A stretch of DNA of 64,000 bases from Rutpela maculata (GCA_936432065.2 OW386289.2:89959736-90023735); one strand, 5' to 3'. Counted from the stretch's first letter, positions 35,370 through 47,361 are shown. Made by a program: numbers and translations. The notes: generated from the letters alone by a model not told the origin.

Positions 35370-35990
35370 AGTTATTTATTTCGATGTTTGTTTGCTTTAA
35401 AATCATAAAAATCCTCTTGTTAATTAAAGGAAATTAGTAATTAATTAATAGATATATTTACTATTTTTATACTCTGCACGGTAAAAAAACTCATTTTATT
35501 TTGTTTGCTGAAAGAGAGTAATGGAGAGGTAATTGTCCTGATTTCGTGTTGCGACCACTCTTTTTAAAAAATATGTGAGAAATATTCTTATTTAATATAA
35601 GGAATGAAATAATATTTACGAAAAAGGAGAAAAAGCTTACCCTCAGAAACGAACGTTAAAGAAATTCCCTATGCAAATGAAATGTAATGTTAAATTTGCT
35701 TGTAATATATTTAAAACACAAGGCGTTTTTCTTCTCCGGCTTCGCCCGTGGCTCCCACTGGATTAATTTTGGTAATTCTTTTTTTAAAATAAAGCTCTCT
35801 ATCCACGGATGTATCATAACTAATTTTTATTTTTTTAAATTGTTATTTTCATACGAAAGAACGAAATACAAGTTCAAATAAATAAATCAATAACTGCGCT
35901 CGAACTATACGCGTTCCGTTCTTATGGCGCCCTCTACATCAAACTCAGCATATTCACGAGAAACTGGATGTTGAGGACACATTTTAACAG
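35370..35990. other. Intron 1, no feature recognised
   Basis: AT-rich. A short GC-richer island (about 35735-35760, TCTCCGGCTTCGCCCGTGG) resembles one at 37265-37300 and may be a dispersed repeat edge. Confidence 0.4.
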
Positions 35991-35994
35991 TTGA

Positions 35995-36255
35995 CTGGGG
36001 AGACTGGAGCATATAAGTAAAAGCAGCCAGCAATCAGGCCAGCTTATATATCAGGCATTGCAGTTGAAAACATCGAATTAATTTACGCCTTTTCACTCTT
36101 GTTTTATTCATTTCTAAGGTAAGGTATTTTTGTAAATTTTTGGGAGAAGATCTCTTTTCGTTATAGAACGATATGTTATTCCCATTTTAGGTGACAGCAA
36201 TTGTTTATTTGGTGCTGTTTCTCATTGTTTAAAGAAAAAAATTTCAAGTGAATAA
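35995..36255 (+). pseudogene. OTU-domain fragment with promoter-like leader
   Basis: 36187-36255 reads LGDSNCLFGAVSHCL then KKKISSE and a stop, the active-site block of an OTU cysteine protease. Here the Cys is kept but the usual second Gly is Ser. It follows CCCATTTTAG, a good splice acceptor, and 70 bp earlier TAAG|GTAAGG is a good donor. Further upstream CATATAAGTAAAAGC and GCTTATATATCAGGCATTG look like core promoter sequence. It may be the 5' end of a transposon gene. Family A inserts just downstream. Confidence 0.5.
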
Positions 36256-36401
36256 GAATATTATGAAGGTTTTGTTGTAGACGGCCTACTAATAATTTAA
36301 CATGTTGAATTGCATCGCAGTCGTCAATTATTTCCTAATTATTTATTTAGAGTATACAATGACTAAGGTTCGGAAAATATTTGTAGCTAATTATAATCAT
36401 G

Positions 36402-36925
36402 AAAAACCGCTTCCCAAGGAATCACCACTTCCATATTCAGATTTTCTATCCAAGTCACTCACAACGAAAAAATTTTGTATGTGGAAATAATTGTTTATGG
36501 AACTTTAATAATATAATATTTGAAATCCTCTACCCCAAAAACCCATAGAATGATATCCCACATCGGTAGTGGGATGAAGTAAAAAAAATATTTTGAGGTT
36601 TCTGGTTCTTGTACACACACTGAATCACAATTTTTTTCATCCTCTTTAATAATGGGGTGGGGGTGGTAATGGTGGCTAATGCCAAAAGTTTTTTTGAGAC
36701 TTTAGCTTCTCTTGTATATACTAAATACCAATTTTATGGACTCTTACCTGCTTGATTTACCTATTCACCTCAAATTTACCCCCCAATCTTTCAACGAAAC
36801 AAGATGAAAATATAATCTAGTTCCAGATCTCGTTAAAGTACATATGTGTACCAAATTTTAAGTCAATATCTTAAACGGTTCCAGAGTAAACGTGCGCACA
36901 AAAAAAGTTGCAGGCAGGCAGAAAG
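36402..36925 (-). repeat. Family A copy, near full length
   Basis: Minus orientation, from the poly-A/CCGCTTCCCAAGGAATCAC end to the CAGGCAGGCAG microsatellite, where it is truncated. Good match to 57031-57741. Confidence 0.82.
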
Positions 36926-36929
36926 TAAA

Positions 36930-37340
36930 AATCACTTTCCGAAATGTTTTCGTATCATGTTTCAGTTATGCATATTACGAAAATTATTTTTTGTAACGCC
37001 ATATCCTAAAATAACATTTATTTGACAGTTTCAATGAATCAAAACAATGTCATTATTGACAAATGTAAAATAAAGAAAAGAAGAGTGAAATAAAGAAATT
37101 TTATTTCACAGTGTGAAATAAAACTTTTGGTTTCTGTAGAAACAGCGATATAATTTAGTCTATTTTTACAAAATTATATTGTTTTCTAATTTCGAATGGC
37201 GATACAAAAAAATTTGTATATAACTCGAGACTAAAATGTGTTTTTTTTAATCCTGTGGTTTATAGCCCTCGCCTGCGGCTCGTACTATAAACGCCCCACT
37301 TGTAAAAGAAGCACTTGTTATATAAAATACTATTTTTCCA
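36930..37340. other. Intron 1, no gene
   Basis: AT-rich; includes GCCCTCGCCTGCGGCTCG (about 37267-37284), a GC-rich island similar to that at 35735-35760. Confidence 0.4.
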
Positions 37341-37344
37341 TTCT

Positions 37345-38793
37345 AGGCCAGTCGTCAGGTAGATTAACATCGTTTTAAATCGCGCAAAAGATTTTACTGT
37401 TGGAATCAGTCTCGTTTAGACATACTAATTTTTACCCTTCGTCCCCCCAATTTTGGGGCAAAATCGCTTAAAAATCATTTTTTTTGCCAATATCTCGGTT
37501 CTGAACGGTCCTACCAGAAAAAAAGATGGTTAGCAAATTTAAAGGTAAGTAAATTCTCTATTGAAATGCTTCAGATACATTTTTACGTAGTATTAATATT
37601 CTTGGAGTTATGGGCCAGGGAAGTAAGCATCGTATCGCATTCGCTCTGTATATATCGACACTTTTCTATATTTCCACGCTTTCTACTTCTATTGCTATCA
37701 CGTTTAATTTTCACTTTTGTAGTTTAAGTAAATACATTTATTATTAATTTTTATATTAAAATGTCTACAATTATCGGTGGTTACTACCATTATGCGCTCG
37801 TTTCCACACCACCTTGCGGTAGAGCGTTCGGCGCGTTTTTTTGTTAGTTGGTGTCCACTTTTTGTTTATTTGGTTAACTTACTTATAATTCTTTTATTCT
37901 CTACTGCCAATGCATTACATTAGTTTGGATTTTTTTGAAGTTAAAGGTCCAAAAGGGTCCCTTGCTTCAATAGAACTGCGAGTGTCGATTTCATTATCGT
38001 CTTTCTCAGAATCAGTCTCCTCAAGTTTATCGTGTTCCAAAAAAGCTAATACCTTATCTTCGGTTTCTTCAGTTTCTTCGGCTTGATCTAAGTCGTCTAC
38101 ATATATTCCGACATTTCTACATGATTGTCCTTGGCATCCAGAACAAATAATTAACATCTTAGTCCAGCTTTTCTAAAAGTACATGCGGCTTTGCAGCCTT
38201 TTGTACACTTGCAGCTTATTGTTTTTAATAGTTCTTGTGGAACAGCTTCATTTTTGGTAGTAATAGGAACAAACCAATTTTTTTTTCATCCAACCCCAAT
38301 TTTGAGGACTTTTGGTATTTCCGTACCACTGCAGATTATAAAACATAATCATCTTTTATTAAATACTCATATCGATATCTCATACGTGACAAGCGTTTGT
38401 AAAATGTTGAATGAAATTATAGCAGGTAGAAACCGTGGAAGTGTAGGAAAAGTCGATATCAGCGCGGATGCGATACGATGCTTGATTTCTCCCGCCCGTA
38501 ACTCCAAGAATATTATTACTACGTAAACGTCTGAACCATTTCGATAGAGAATTTACTTATCTTTAAATTTGATAACCATATTTTTTTAGATAAGACTGTT
38601 CAGAATCGAGATATTGACAAAAAAATTATTTTTAATCGGTATTGCCCCAAAATTGGGGGTGTTCCGGGGGGCGGGCAAGGGGGAAAAAATAGTATGTCTA
38701 CAAGAGGCATATAATGAACTGGTTCCAATAGTAAAATCTTTTGTCCGGTTTAAAACGATATTTACGCATCCAGAATTCCCTGACGCCTGGTCT
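37345..38793. mobile_element. Foldback element 5 with Cys-rich gene fragment
   Basis: The left arm (37345-37710) is inverted at 38395-38793. Landmarks: CCAATTTTGGGGCAAAATCG near 37449 against the inverse near 38644, and TTCTGAACGGTCCTA near 37499 against 38595. The arms end in TAGGCCAGTCGTCAGG and its imperfect inverse. Unlike foldbacks 1-4, the centre is coding (next entry). Confidence 0.75.
37915..38290 (-). pseudogene. Cys-rich (CXC-like) transposon protein C-terminus
   Basis: Minus strand. 38290-38160 gives VPITTKNEAVPQELLKTISC, then KCTKGCKAACTFRKAGLRC. After a frameshift, 38157-37915 continues with CSGCQGQSCRN and an acidic, low-complexity tail (DQAEETEETEDK). The C.C...C....C.C.K.GL.C...C..C.G..C.N pattern recurs at the C-terminus of a widespread family of uncharacterised element-encoded proteins in insects and cnidarians and resembles CXC/tesmin zinc-binding modules. 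Only the C-terminus is present. Confidence 0.6.
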
Positions 38794-39960
38794 ATTCCGT
38801 CTGTCTGTATGTCTGTCGTGTGTCTGTCTGTTAACGTCATATTTAAAAACCTATTTGATGGATAAAAATAATATCTGACAGGTAGTTCACGCTATGGCCA
38901 AGAAAGAAACCTGACAATTGTAAATGAAAAATGAATATATGAAATGTGGTTGACAAGGATGAATACCTGATGCAATCTTAGTGAAAGAAATACAAAGTGG
39001 TCACTGAAAAAAATAAAATAATTAATGAATTCAAGATGTCAATTTGGTTGAAAGCTATTTACTTGATCGAACACAAATTGTACGAGTTAACAATTTTAAA
39101 TCAAAAGAAAGTCAAGTGACGGCAGGTGTCCCACAAGGCTCTCATTTAAGACCCTTGCTCTTTAATATATTCATCAATGACATTCATGAGTGTTTTACTA
39201 ATGATAGTTTCCTTTTATTTGCCGACGATCTTAAAAATTGCTTTCTAAAATAACCACTACTGAAGATTGCAACAGATATAAACAGATCTTAATAGTCTTA
39301 TCACATGGTGTCACCATAATGGTATGGAACTAAATGCAAGTAAATGTCAAACTATGTCTTTCTATCGTAACAGTACACTCCAATACGTGTACTACATTAA
39401 TAACACACCTCTTAATAATGTTTTCGTTATTAAAAATCTGGATGTAATACTAGACCCATCATTAACTCTAACAAGTCACATTTCTCAAACGGTTACAAAT
39501 CACTGAAAATTATGGGTTTCAGGTTTCATTAAACAAACTTCATGTGACTTTGCTTGTAAGGCCACATTTAGAATATGCCTCATGTGTTTGGAGTTCAGAT
39601 TATAACATACTAGGATTTGGGAGGTCTCGACATTCTCAAAGTCCTGGGACACGAGACATCGCAGGATCAAAGTCCCGGGACGTCCCGGGACTTCGAGACT
39701 GTTCAAAATGAAATTAGAATCGAGTTCATTTTTGGCGAGATGTATCAATAAAATGGCCCTTTGGTAAAAATAAACATTTATTGATCATAAAATCAAATTC
39801 TAACATTTCTAATGTTAATTAAAGTCTAAGCAATTCGTATGTTCAATTCTCATACACGGATTCATTTTTTGGTAATAAAATCTTATAATTATAAAACGTA
39901 AAACAGACTTAGTCATGCTAATCATCAAAAATATCATTTATTTATTTAGTTTAATTTCGC

Positions 39961-40268
39961 TAATAGGGAACGTGAGCTGGGTTTAGACGTCGTGAGACAG
40001 GTTAGTTTTACCCTACAGATGACTCGGCGTTGCGATAGTAATCCTGCTTAGTACGAGAGGAACCGCAGGTTCGGATATTTGGTTCACACACTCGCTCGAG
40101 CGGGCGGTGGTACGAAGCTACCATCCGTGGGATTATGCCTGAACGCCTCTAAGGCCGTATCCTTTCTAGTCGAAGGTGGCAACGATATCTCTTGGAGTTC
40201 CAAGAGTCGAAGGGATCAAAACAATGTGACTTTACTAGGCGGTCGCGGTTCGCCGCGTGCATCCCACT
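39961..40268 (+). rRNA. 28S rRNA 3'-region fragment (pseudogene) inside hAT
   Basis: Starts TAGGGAACGTGAGCTGGGTT and runs through AGTACGAGAGGAACCGCAGG (the sarcin-ricin loop) and ATCCGTGGGATTATGCCTGA, all universally conserved LSU rRNA. It has base changes and a one-base deletion (TTTAGACGTCG for TTTAGACCGTCG), so it is not functional. It ends near GCGTGCATCCCAC. Its position between hAT subterminal repeats and the transposase C-terminus shows capture of rDNA or insertion of rDNA into the element. Confidence 0.9.
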
Positions 40269-40280
40269 AACCCTATCAAT

Positions 40281-40405
40281 TAGCCTTTTTTTCCTAATTT
40301 AATAAAATATTCTTTTAAAAAAATTAGTGCATTAACAACTTTGTCCGACAATCTGTTTCTGATTTTTGTAACAATGCCTCCGGAAAGAGAACACTCTCTT
40401 GTTTT
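40281..40405 (-). pseudogene. hAT transposase C-terminal dimerisation (hATC) fragment
   Basis: The minus strand is open for about 38 codons to a TAA: SLSGGIVTKIRNRLSDKVV, then NALIFLKEYFIKLGKK. This is the end of the hATC domain (R.FS..G.I....R..L....V..L.FLK). A frame change occurs just upstream (ENKRVFSF). The rest of the transposase is missing, replaced by the right-end repeats. Confidence 0.8.
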
Positions 40406-40815
40406 CAACAGATGTCGGTTTTATTGTGTGTAGTAAGTTACGTACGTACTATTAACAAGTAACTAGTCGTTAAACTAACAGATGGCGCTCTCAGTGACAG
40501 AGTGCAGGAAGCCTGAGCTAATGAAGCTTATTATAACCTTTTGTTAATAAAATTATTACAAGCGTGTCTCGAGTCTCGACCCGAAAGTCCCGGGACACGA
40601 GACAATTAAATTTGGGGAAAGTCCCGGGACTTCGAGACACGAGACGTCCCGGGACCCAAACCCTATAACATACACATTCAGAAATTAAAACAAGTTCAGC
40701 GTAAATTCTTGAGCTATATCGCTTTTAAATCGAATATAAATCTTAATTATGCAAGTCTGGAAAATGACCATTATATCAATTCTCCCGTAGTTCGAGATCT
40801 TAAACTATTACCGTA

Positions 40816-41876
40816 AAGTGAGTATATATGGGACGGTGCTGGTTATATGGGACGGCACTACATACTTTTAAACATTCCGTAATTAGTGGGCTCAGTAATA
40901 CCAATCTTTCAAAATAAAATGCCCCCAACATCTGCAGATTTAAAGTGCATGTACACAAAGTGAGTTTGTTCGGTTTAAAATACCAAGTAAAATTTAGAAA
41001 CATTTTGATTTTGCTAGAAATTTCTCTCCTTTTAACTCTTGCTAAGAGTCTCATCTGTATCATGTATAATACAAGAGCTATTAACTCAATTCTATGGAAT
41101 GAATACTAGTTTATAACCACAACAATAAGGTCCATGTATTGGTTTCTGTTTGCAATTGAACGGTTTCCTCATATTTAATATTTATTGTAAAAAGTGCATC
41201 AAGGTTATATGGGACACAATGCCTAAACGACATGTGCATAAATTGGGAACTGCATATCGGAGAAACTATTAATACATTTGCATCAGATGTTTTTCCAATT
41301 CGAAATTATGCTCAAAAGCATACGACGACTGCGAATTAGAAAGTACCTAAGTATTATTATTGATAGTTTCCGAGATATTTTCTTTGTACCCTAAGATAGA
41401 ATTCCTAAGTATTTATTTTTGTAGAAGTTTTTTTTTCTTTCTTAATACTATGGAGTAAATGTTTATTTTATTCTGATTTGTTAATAAAAAAAAGTTTAAT
41501 ATGAGACAGTATTTTAATTCATCAAGGCTAGCTAAACCTCACATTTTTTCAGTTAAATTATTTTTTTGAAACATTCAAAGTGTCCCATATAACCGATGTG
41601 GATACCTAATTTGGGTTGTAATATTCATGCAGTGCTTTTTACATTGAAATCAGCAACCGTCCCAAATAACCCCAAACAGTGGGTTATATGGGACAGAAGA
41701 AAATAATAAAAAAAAAAAATACATGCAGATGTTCTGATTACAATATGATCACTGAATACGGCAAATACTCCAGGAAAATCCAAACATAGCATATTCTTTG
41801 GAATTAAAAAATCCGTTTGCTTAAAGAAGAAATCAAACTAAAATAAAAAAAATCGTCCCATATATAATACTCACTT
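40816..41876. mobile_element. TA-flanked DNA element (Tc1/mariner-like MITE), 1.06 kb
   Basis: Inverted ends AAGTGAGTATATATGGGACG / CGTCCCATATATAATACTCA, flanked by TA at 40814-40815 and 41877-41878. The motif TTATATGGGAC recurs internally in both orientations (40838, 41204, about 41582, 41684), like subterminal binding sites. No transposase was seen; the minus frame 40800-41063 has no recognised domain. It interrupts the LINE coding region. Confidence 0.75.
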
Positions 41877-42114
41877 TATTGTATATAATATAATAAATTC
41901 GAATGTTTCCTGTTTATACTTGCTGGAAAGATTTCTCATTCATGTTCCATCGGGAACTACCCGATCAGTTAATCCATTTTATGAATCAGTTCATAGAAGA
42001 AATTACGAGTTCGATTCGTTTGTTGCTAGGTCTTTCAGACTAGCTAATAATAGGGTCGTTGACCATTTTACACAAATTTTATATCCAAGTACTTTATTAA
42101 ATTTTATTTGACCC

Positions 42115-42960
42115 GTATTTTTTTATTTTACAATCTAAAGTCATTTTAATAGTGAAATTAATTATTTAAATTCAGAAATTTTGAATTCGCGCCCATCGCA
42201 CGTTAGATGTGAGAGCATACGCAGTTAGATAAAGGAATAATCGACTTTGTTTTGCTTATTTGCTGTTAGTGTTAGTATCGATGTGAGTTATTGTCAAGAA
42301 ATACTAACCTCAAATTTTTAACATTTCGGGATTCGGCACTTAAATAGTTCAAATTGTCTACATGAAACTCGTGTACCATATAAAAATCCACTATAGGTAA
42401 ATTCTCTGAAGTACCTTTCACAAAATTTGGTTTCATTATAAACAAATATTAAACACACAATGTAAACGTAAACAACAAATCAACAGAACACTACCACCAA
42501 CATGACAAATAGAAACATGAAAATTCTCTAGAATTGAATTCTCATTATATACGTCATTATTTATCGCCTTTTTATTTTCAAAACCAATTTGTTCTTGCAT
42601 GTGATGATTAGGACTTTTTTTAATATGATATATACAATGTATATTTAATATACTTTTTGATCATGTAACAATATTTTGTAAATTTTGCTGAAGGGAACGA
42701 CCCTAATCACATTGATTTTACCGAATCGACATCCTTGTCGTTGCAATTAGCAAATTGTCTTTTCAACCCTTGATGTGTGTTTATTTACTTTGCTTTGTCA
42801 TATACGTTTACGTATACATTTGTGTTGTATAAGTCTACTTTAAATATTTGTCTTTGTCTACTATACTTTAATTTTTATATTTTTGTAGTCACTATTTTGT
42901 GTCTTTTTGTATGCACTAACTTTGATATTTTTGTGTAGACTATTCTAAATTTTAAATTTA
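42115..42960. other. Probable LINE 3' UTR region
   Basis: AT-rich sequence between the LINE stop codon (about 42110) and its (AAAT)n tail. Part of it may be a further insertion; no gene. Confidence 0.4.
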
Positions 42961-42984
42961 TTTTGGAAATAAATAAATAAATGG

Positions 42985-43950
42985 TGAGGGGAGATTTCTG
43001 CAAATAATTTTACAAATTTTTTATACTCTTCGCTTACCGAAGAGAAGTATTGTAATGGTAAAAAAATCACTATCCCCGATTACCTAGGATTTTCGTATTT
43101 TAAATTATGAAAATTTAGGCCTTTCAATTCAGTCACTCAGTTTGACTGTCGGTCTCTTGACTCTATGTCTAAGAAACTACTTGAGTGAGAAAAATATTAT
43201 TTCGCAGATAATTGAGGCTTGAAAAAAATCTGGTACATTTTTATAGAAAAATATAGACGTAAAAAAATAATTAAGGAAAAAATGTTACGGAAAACAGTAA
43301 TATTTGACATGTAGTTAACACAATTGATAAAATAGAAACTTATTTTAGTTTTAGTGAAAAATATATACGGGGTGGTCACTAAAAGTATAAGCTAATTAAC
43401 TAGACTAAACCCGTCAACATTCGACGGAGGATGTATAGTAGATATTCCTTTGTTTTTATGAACTTCTCTAGGAAAAGATGAGACTATTACGTTGAAACAG
43501 GGCCGCGAGTTTCTTGAAAATGAGAGTGCTGGTAGTAAGTTCAAAGAATAATAATTAGACTAGTAGTTACTCATAAACATTCATTTGAATTTTGCAGTGG
43601 CGCAGCCAGAAAATACAACTGGGGGGGGCGCAAATGTCACGAATTCATTTAATATATCTTTATTAAATATATGTGTATAGATTCCTCTACTAGATAATAT
43701 TGGCATTCATTACAAAATATTTATTTCAAGAGAATTTGGTTACTGCTTTGACTGATAGAGATTATGCTTCTTTTTTTTGTTCGTGGAAGACGATTTGGGG
43801 GGGGGGGGGGGAGCTCGGGCCTAGGAATATGATTCATTTACTTTCAGTTTGTTGTGTTTTTTAGTGGTAAACATTTTAAGTTCTTCTGTCATAAATGATC
43901 GTTCATTAAAATTGCTGTTATCTGTCACAAAAAAAAATGTGTGAACGAAC
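42985..43950. other. Intron 1, no gene; repeat fragments
   Basis: 43170-43385 is a diverged, inverted relative of 48600-48770 (shared GTCAAATATTACTG on the inverse strand and ACCACCC.GTAT at the end). 43797-43811 is a G-run. 43603-43620 (GTGGCGCAGCCAGAAAAT) resembles the start of a common insect repeat. Confidence 0.45.
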
Positions 43951-43954
43951 TATA

Positions 43955-45630
43955 CCGGGTGTCCCACTTAAAACTCCAGGGGCCATTTTCTCGATAACGA
44001 AAACAGATACTTGAATTTTGTAAAAGGTATCCACTCGAGTATATAAATGACTTCAGTCTTCAATAAAAATGATCATTTTACAAATTGGGTTGGTTGCGAT
44101 ACAAAGATATTACAGGAACCTTTAAAAGAGGTACATGTGATTGGGCGTTACATTCTAAGCAACTTTTATAATACGAACAATTTTCTAAAAATCACGAGTT
44201 TTCGAGATCTTTGAGCTTCAATATAATTCTTTAAGTAACAGAAATCGTGTTTTCTTTCCAAATGTAACCATATGTCTATAATTTACGGTATAAAATTTAG
44301 CCCAACATACAACGTAAACAATACAAAATTAGACAATACCCAATAAAAAGAAATGTCAAAATCTCTAATTCCAAATAGCAATTGCAGCCACCTTTGTTTT
44401 ACTTGAAAAAAATTAAGTGAACATTTATGTTTTGAAATAAATTTATGGTTCTTCTTATACCCACTTAAAGAAATTGTACTGAAGTTGAAATATCTCGAAA
44501 ATCAGTGATTTTTCGAAAATTGTTCTTATCATAAAAGTAGCTTAGAATATAATGCCCCATTACACGCACCTCATTTCAAGGTTCCAGAGATCGAACGATT
44601 CCTTTGCATCTCTGCACTATCCATATCTCAATTTGTAAAATAACCATTTTTATTCAAAACTGAAGTCATTTATTCCATTCTGGGTTTTGGTTTTGGTACA
44701 TGGTTTTGTCATGTACCTGAAGTTTCGACGTTCACTTGAATGAATTTCATATGAAAAGGAAAAATGAATCGACTTAGGCGTACAATTTTTCTGGTAAAAT
44801 TTGCTGGCAAGATAGTATCGTTGCCAGCAAATATTGGTACGCCTAAATCGATTGTAGTTTTTATTAATTCTTTCTTTTCAAGTACATGTTTTGTCAAAGG
44901 CAGGTCAATTGTTTAGTTACTAACTTAGTTTGTATGACAGAATTCTTAACTGACGCCATCGATGAGGGATTCCAAGCAGACGTAATATATACTTACTTTT
45001 CGAAGACCTTTGGTAAAATCAATTAAATATGAAATAAACTGATTAATTTTTATTTCTCTCTCGAGATTTCTTGACGAAATCTTACTTTTCAAACAGAATC
45101 CAACCTGTAGTGTATCGTGGGTATAATTCTGTTGAAATATCGGCTACTTTTGGAGCGATCCATTTTAGGACCACTTCGTTTATTTTATTCAATAATGCTA
45201 TTTTTGATAGTTTGACAGTACCTACCCTGCCTCTTGTATGCCCACGATTTAAAATTTTCTTTGTAGAGTTGCAAGTATCGACGATTATCTTATACTTCAA
45301 CAAAATTTAATTCTGCATAAAAACAATTTACTTTAAATATCCAGAAATGTAACGCAGTGTCCTACTCCACCAAAAAAGTTCTTGATCTACTTTGATTACT
45401 CTATTGATAATAAAACACTCTCGAGACCTGATACTTTCTGTGACTTGGAAATTATCTTTGACAAAATATTGTCCTTTAACAGGCACCTCATTTTAAGGTT
45501 CTTTTCAAAATAACCATTTTTATTCAAAACTGAAGTTATTTATACCATTATGGTGAAACATTTACGAAATTCATATATTTGTTTTAGTTAACGAGAAAAT
45601 AGTTCCGGGAGTTTTAAGTGATACACCCTG
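43955..45630. mobile_element. Foldback element 6, CCGGGTGTCCCACTTAAAAC ends
   Basis: The left tip CCGGGTGTCCCACTTAAAAC and right tip GTTTTAAGTGATACACCCTG are inverted copies with TA on both sides. The left block 43955-44240 is inverted at 44465-44670, and part of it again at 45470-45600. An inner hairpin lies at 44766-44855 (ATCGACTTAGGCGTAC). The minus frames 44709-44897 and 45082-45303 (RVGTVKLSKIALLNKINEVV) look protein-like but were not identified. Confidence 0.65.
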
Positions 45631-45634
45631 TATG

Positions 45635-46275
45635 TGCTTTAAAATGCAAATTAACATCGATATAATTAAATTACTTGAACTTGTCACCGCAGTGTAAAAT
45701 TGGCAAACTAATTTATTTGAAGCATATTTCAATGACAGACTTATGATGCATAGCCATTATATTCTGTTGATTGGCTATGTTGTCAATTGAAGGGAATTTG
45801 GTTCATGTTTGGGGTTGGCACAATAGGACTGTTATTATGCTAACTCACAGGGCTTATGCCGAGGTTGATTTATCTGCTGGGCGAAATTTAATCCTACACG
45901 ACACGTTGCTCAATTGTCAATAACTTATACGTTTGTTCCATATCCAGTTTCAGAAGATCTTTGTAGCGTGAATTTGAGATATATTGATATATTTTTTTAT
46001 CTCGCTTAAATAATTTTAACACAGAAAGTATTGAGAACCAAATTATACATTATCTAGGTGTGTTTGGTTTCATTGTCAATATATTGTATTTCAAAATTAA
46101 AACAATAAAACAAAATATGAATATATTAAGCTTAAACGGCTCCTTTGTTATCTGTACACAACATATTAAACCTTGAATATAGTGCTCATATAAACTGACC
46201 GGGAAAAAAACTATAATTTGGTATACAGTTTTATTAACCCGATTTTGAATATGAAAAAGAAACCGTCCTTGGTAA
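45635..46275. other. Intron 1, no gene
   Basis: AT-rich, nothing recognised. Confidence 0.5.
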
Positions 46276-46279
46276 TGTA

Positions 46280-47262
46280 GAAGAACTCACTACGCGACAC
46301 CAATTTATTTATTAGAAAGGCGCCAGCCGCGTTCTGCCCCGTTCTTCCACTCCCAAGCGGGTTCGAGATAAGATATAGCTCGATTGACAAGTAATAGGTC
46401 AAGACTGCACTACCTCAGATCATTAACGACGCTCTCTCAGGACGTGATTTCATTTATTCACTGACAATAAGGGTTTTTACGTCTTTGGATTTTTGCATAA
46501 AAAAAATCCCTATCGAAAATTTCTCTCCGATGGGATTAAAATTTGAAGTGATTGGTATATGTTTACCTATTAATAATGGACTTTACACCTAATGATTTCT
46601 GGAAAAATCGCATAAAAAATCCCTATCAAGCTCCCGTAAGGCGACCAGAACACTGAGTATCAGACTTGCGGAATCATGAGATTCCGATAAACTCAGTTGT
46701 TTCGGTCTTCCAAACGAAAACTCCAGGGATTAAGACTAGCAATAAGTCCTTACATCAATAAAATGCAGTTAGTTCAAAGAATACCATGTATTTAATAAAT
46801 TTAAAACGATACAGTTATTTTCTGCAAAATGATACAATGTGAATGAATCACGCCTCTCCAACTAAGGCAAATTACTTTTTAACCATACAAATAAGAGCGT
46901 ACGCTAATAATCGATTTGGTAGAAAAGATTCATTCAACTTCCTCAGAATTTAATGCAAGCCTTTTTAAAAAGAATTTAAAATTTTGTATTTTTGGTAATT
47001 ATGGCTGACTGAAAATAATATAAAAATATTTTACTAACAAATTTTGGTTCGCTTATGATTAGCTTAAAGGTTCTATTTAACGTGATTTTATCATTCACAG
47101 AACGGAGTTCGACTAATACATGAGTTTGCTAACGTTCGGCCAGTCTTACGGTGTACTAGTCCCCCATGCAGCTTCAAGGCGGTTTTCTTTATAACTTTAT
47201 TATTTGGAGAGTCCTGTATTTGGCTTTCCTACCATCGCTTTATATTGACCATCTAACGCACT
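46280..47262. repeat. Family B LTR-like repeat, copy 2, uninterrupted
   Basis: Full-length relative of 6610-9190 without the family A insertion. The unfilled site at about 46961 (GCAAGCCTTTTTAAAAAGAA) dates the family A insertion in copy 1 as later than family B. No ORF is conserved between copies. Confidence 0.65.
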
Positions 47263-47266
47263 CGAC

Positions 47267-47361
47267 GATTAAAAAAATGTTCATATTCTTCAGTCAAGCT
47301 GCATTTATTGCACGAAAAGGTTAATGCAGCTTGACTGAAGAATATGAACATTTTTTTAATC
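47267..47361. repeat. Hairpin with perfect 39-bp stem
   Basis: 47267-47305 and 47323-47361 are exact inverted copies with a 17-nt loop. The stem includes TTCATATTCTTCAGTCAAGC. It starts directly after family B and leads into an inverted pair of coding fragments. Confidence 0.9.

Larger units (their letters stand above)
39611..40665 (-). mobile_element. hAT-family element containing rDNA
   Basis: Ends TAGGATTTGGG and CCCAAACCCTA, flanked by a perfect 8-bp duplication TAACATAC (39603-39610 and 40666-40673), the hAT hallmark. Both subterminal regions carry several copies of GTCCCGGGACTTCGAGAC and AAAGTCCCGGGACACGAGAC, typical transposase-binding repeats. Inside are a transposase C-terminus and a 28S rRNA fragment. 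Deletion-derived and non-autonomous. Confidence 0.88.
39005..42981 (+). mobile_element. Jockey/CR1-like LINE, split by two DNA elements
   Basis: Plus-strand ORF2 blocks: 39044-39253 (SYLLDRTQIVRVNNF, GVPQGSHLRPLLFNIFINDI, FADDLK = RT catalytic box), 39324-39506 (MELNASKCQTMSFYRN, NLDVILDPSLTLTSHI), then LLVRPHLEYASCVWSSDYN to 39610. It resumes after the hAT element at 40674 (HIQKLKQVQRKFLSYIAFKS) to about 40813, and after a second element at 41879-42114 (NPFYESVHRRNYEFDSFVAR, then FRLANNRVVDHF and a stop). A (AAAT)n tail at 42965-42981 is the likely 3' end. Several frameshifts; 5' truncated. Confidence 0.75.
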
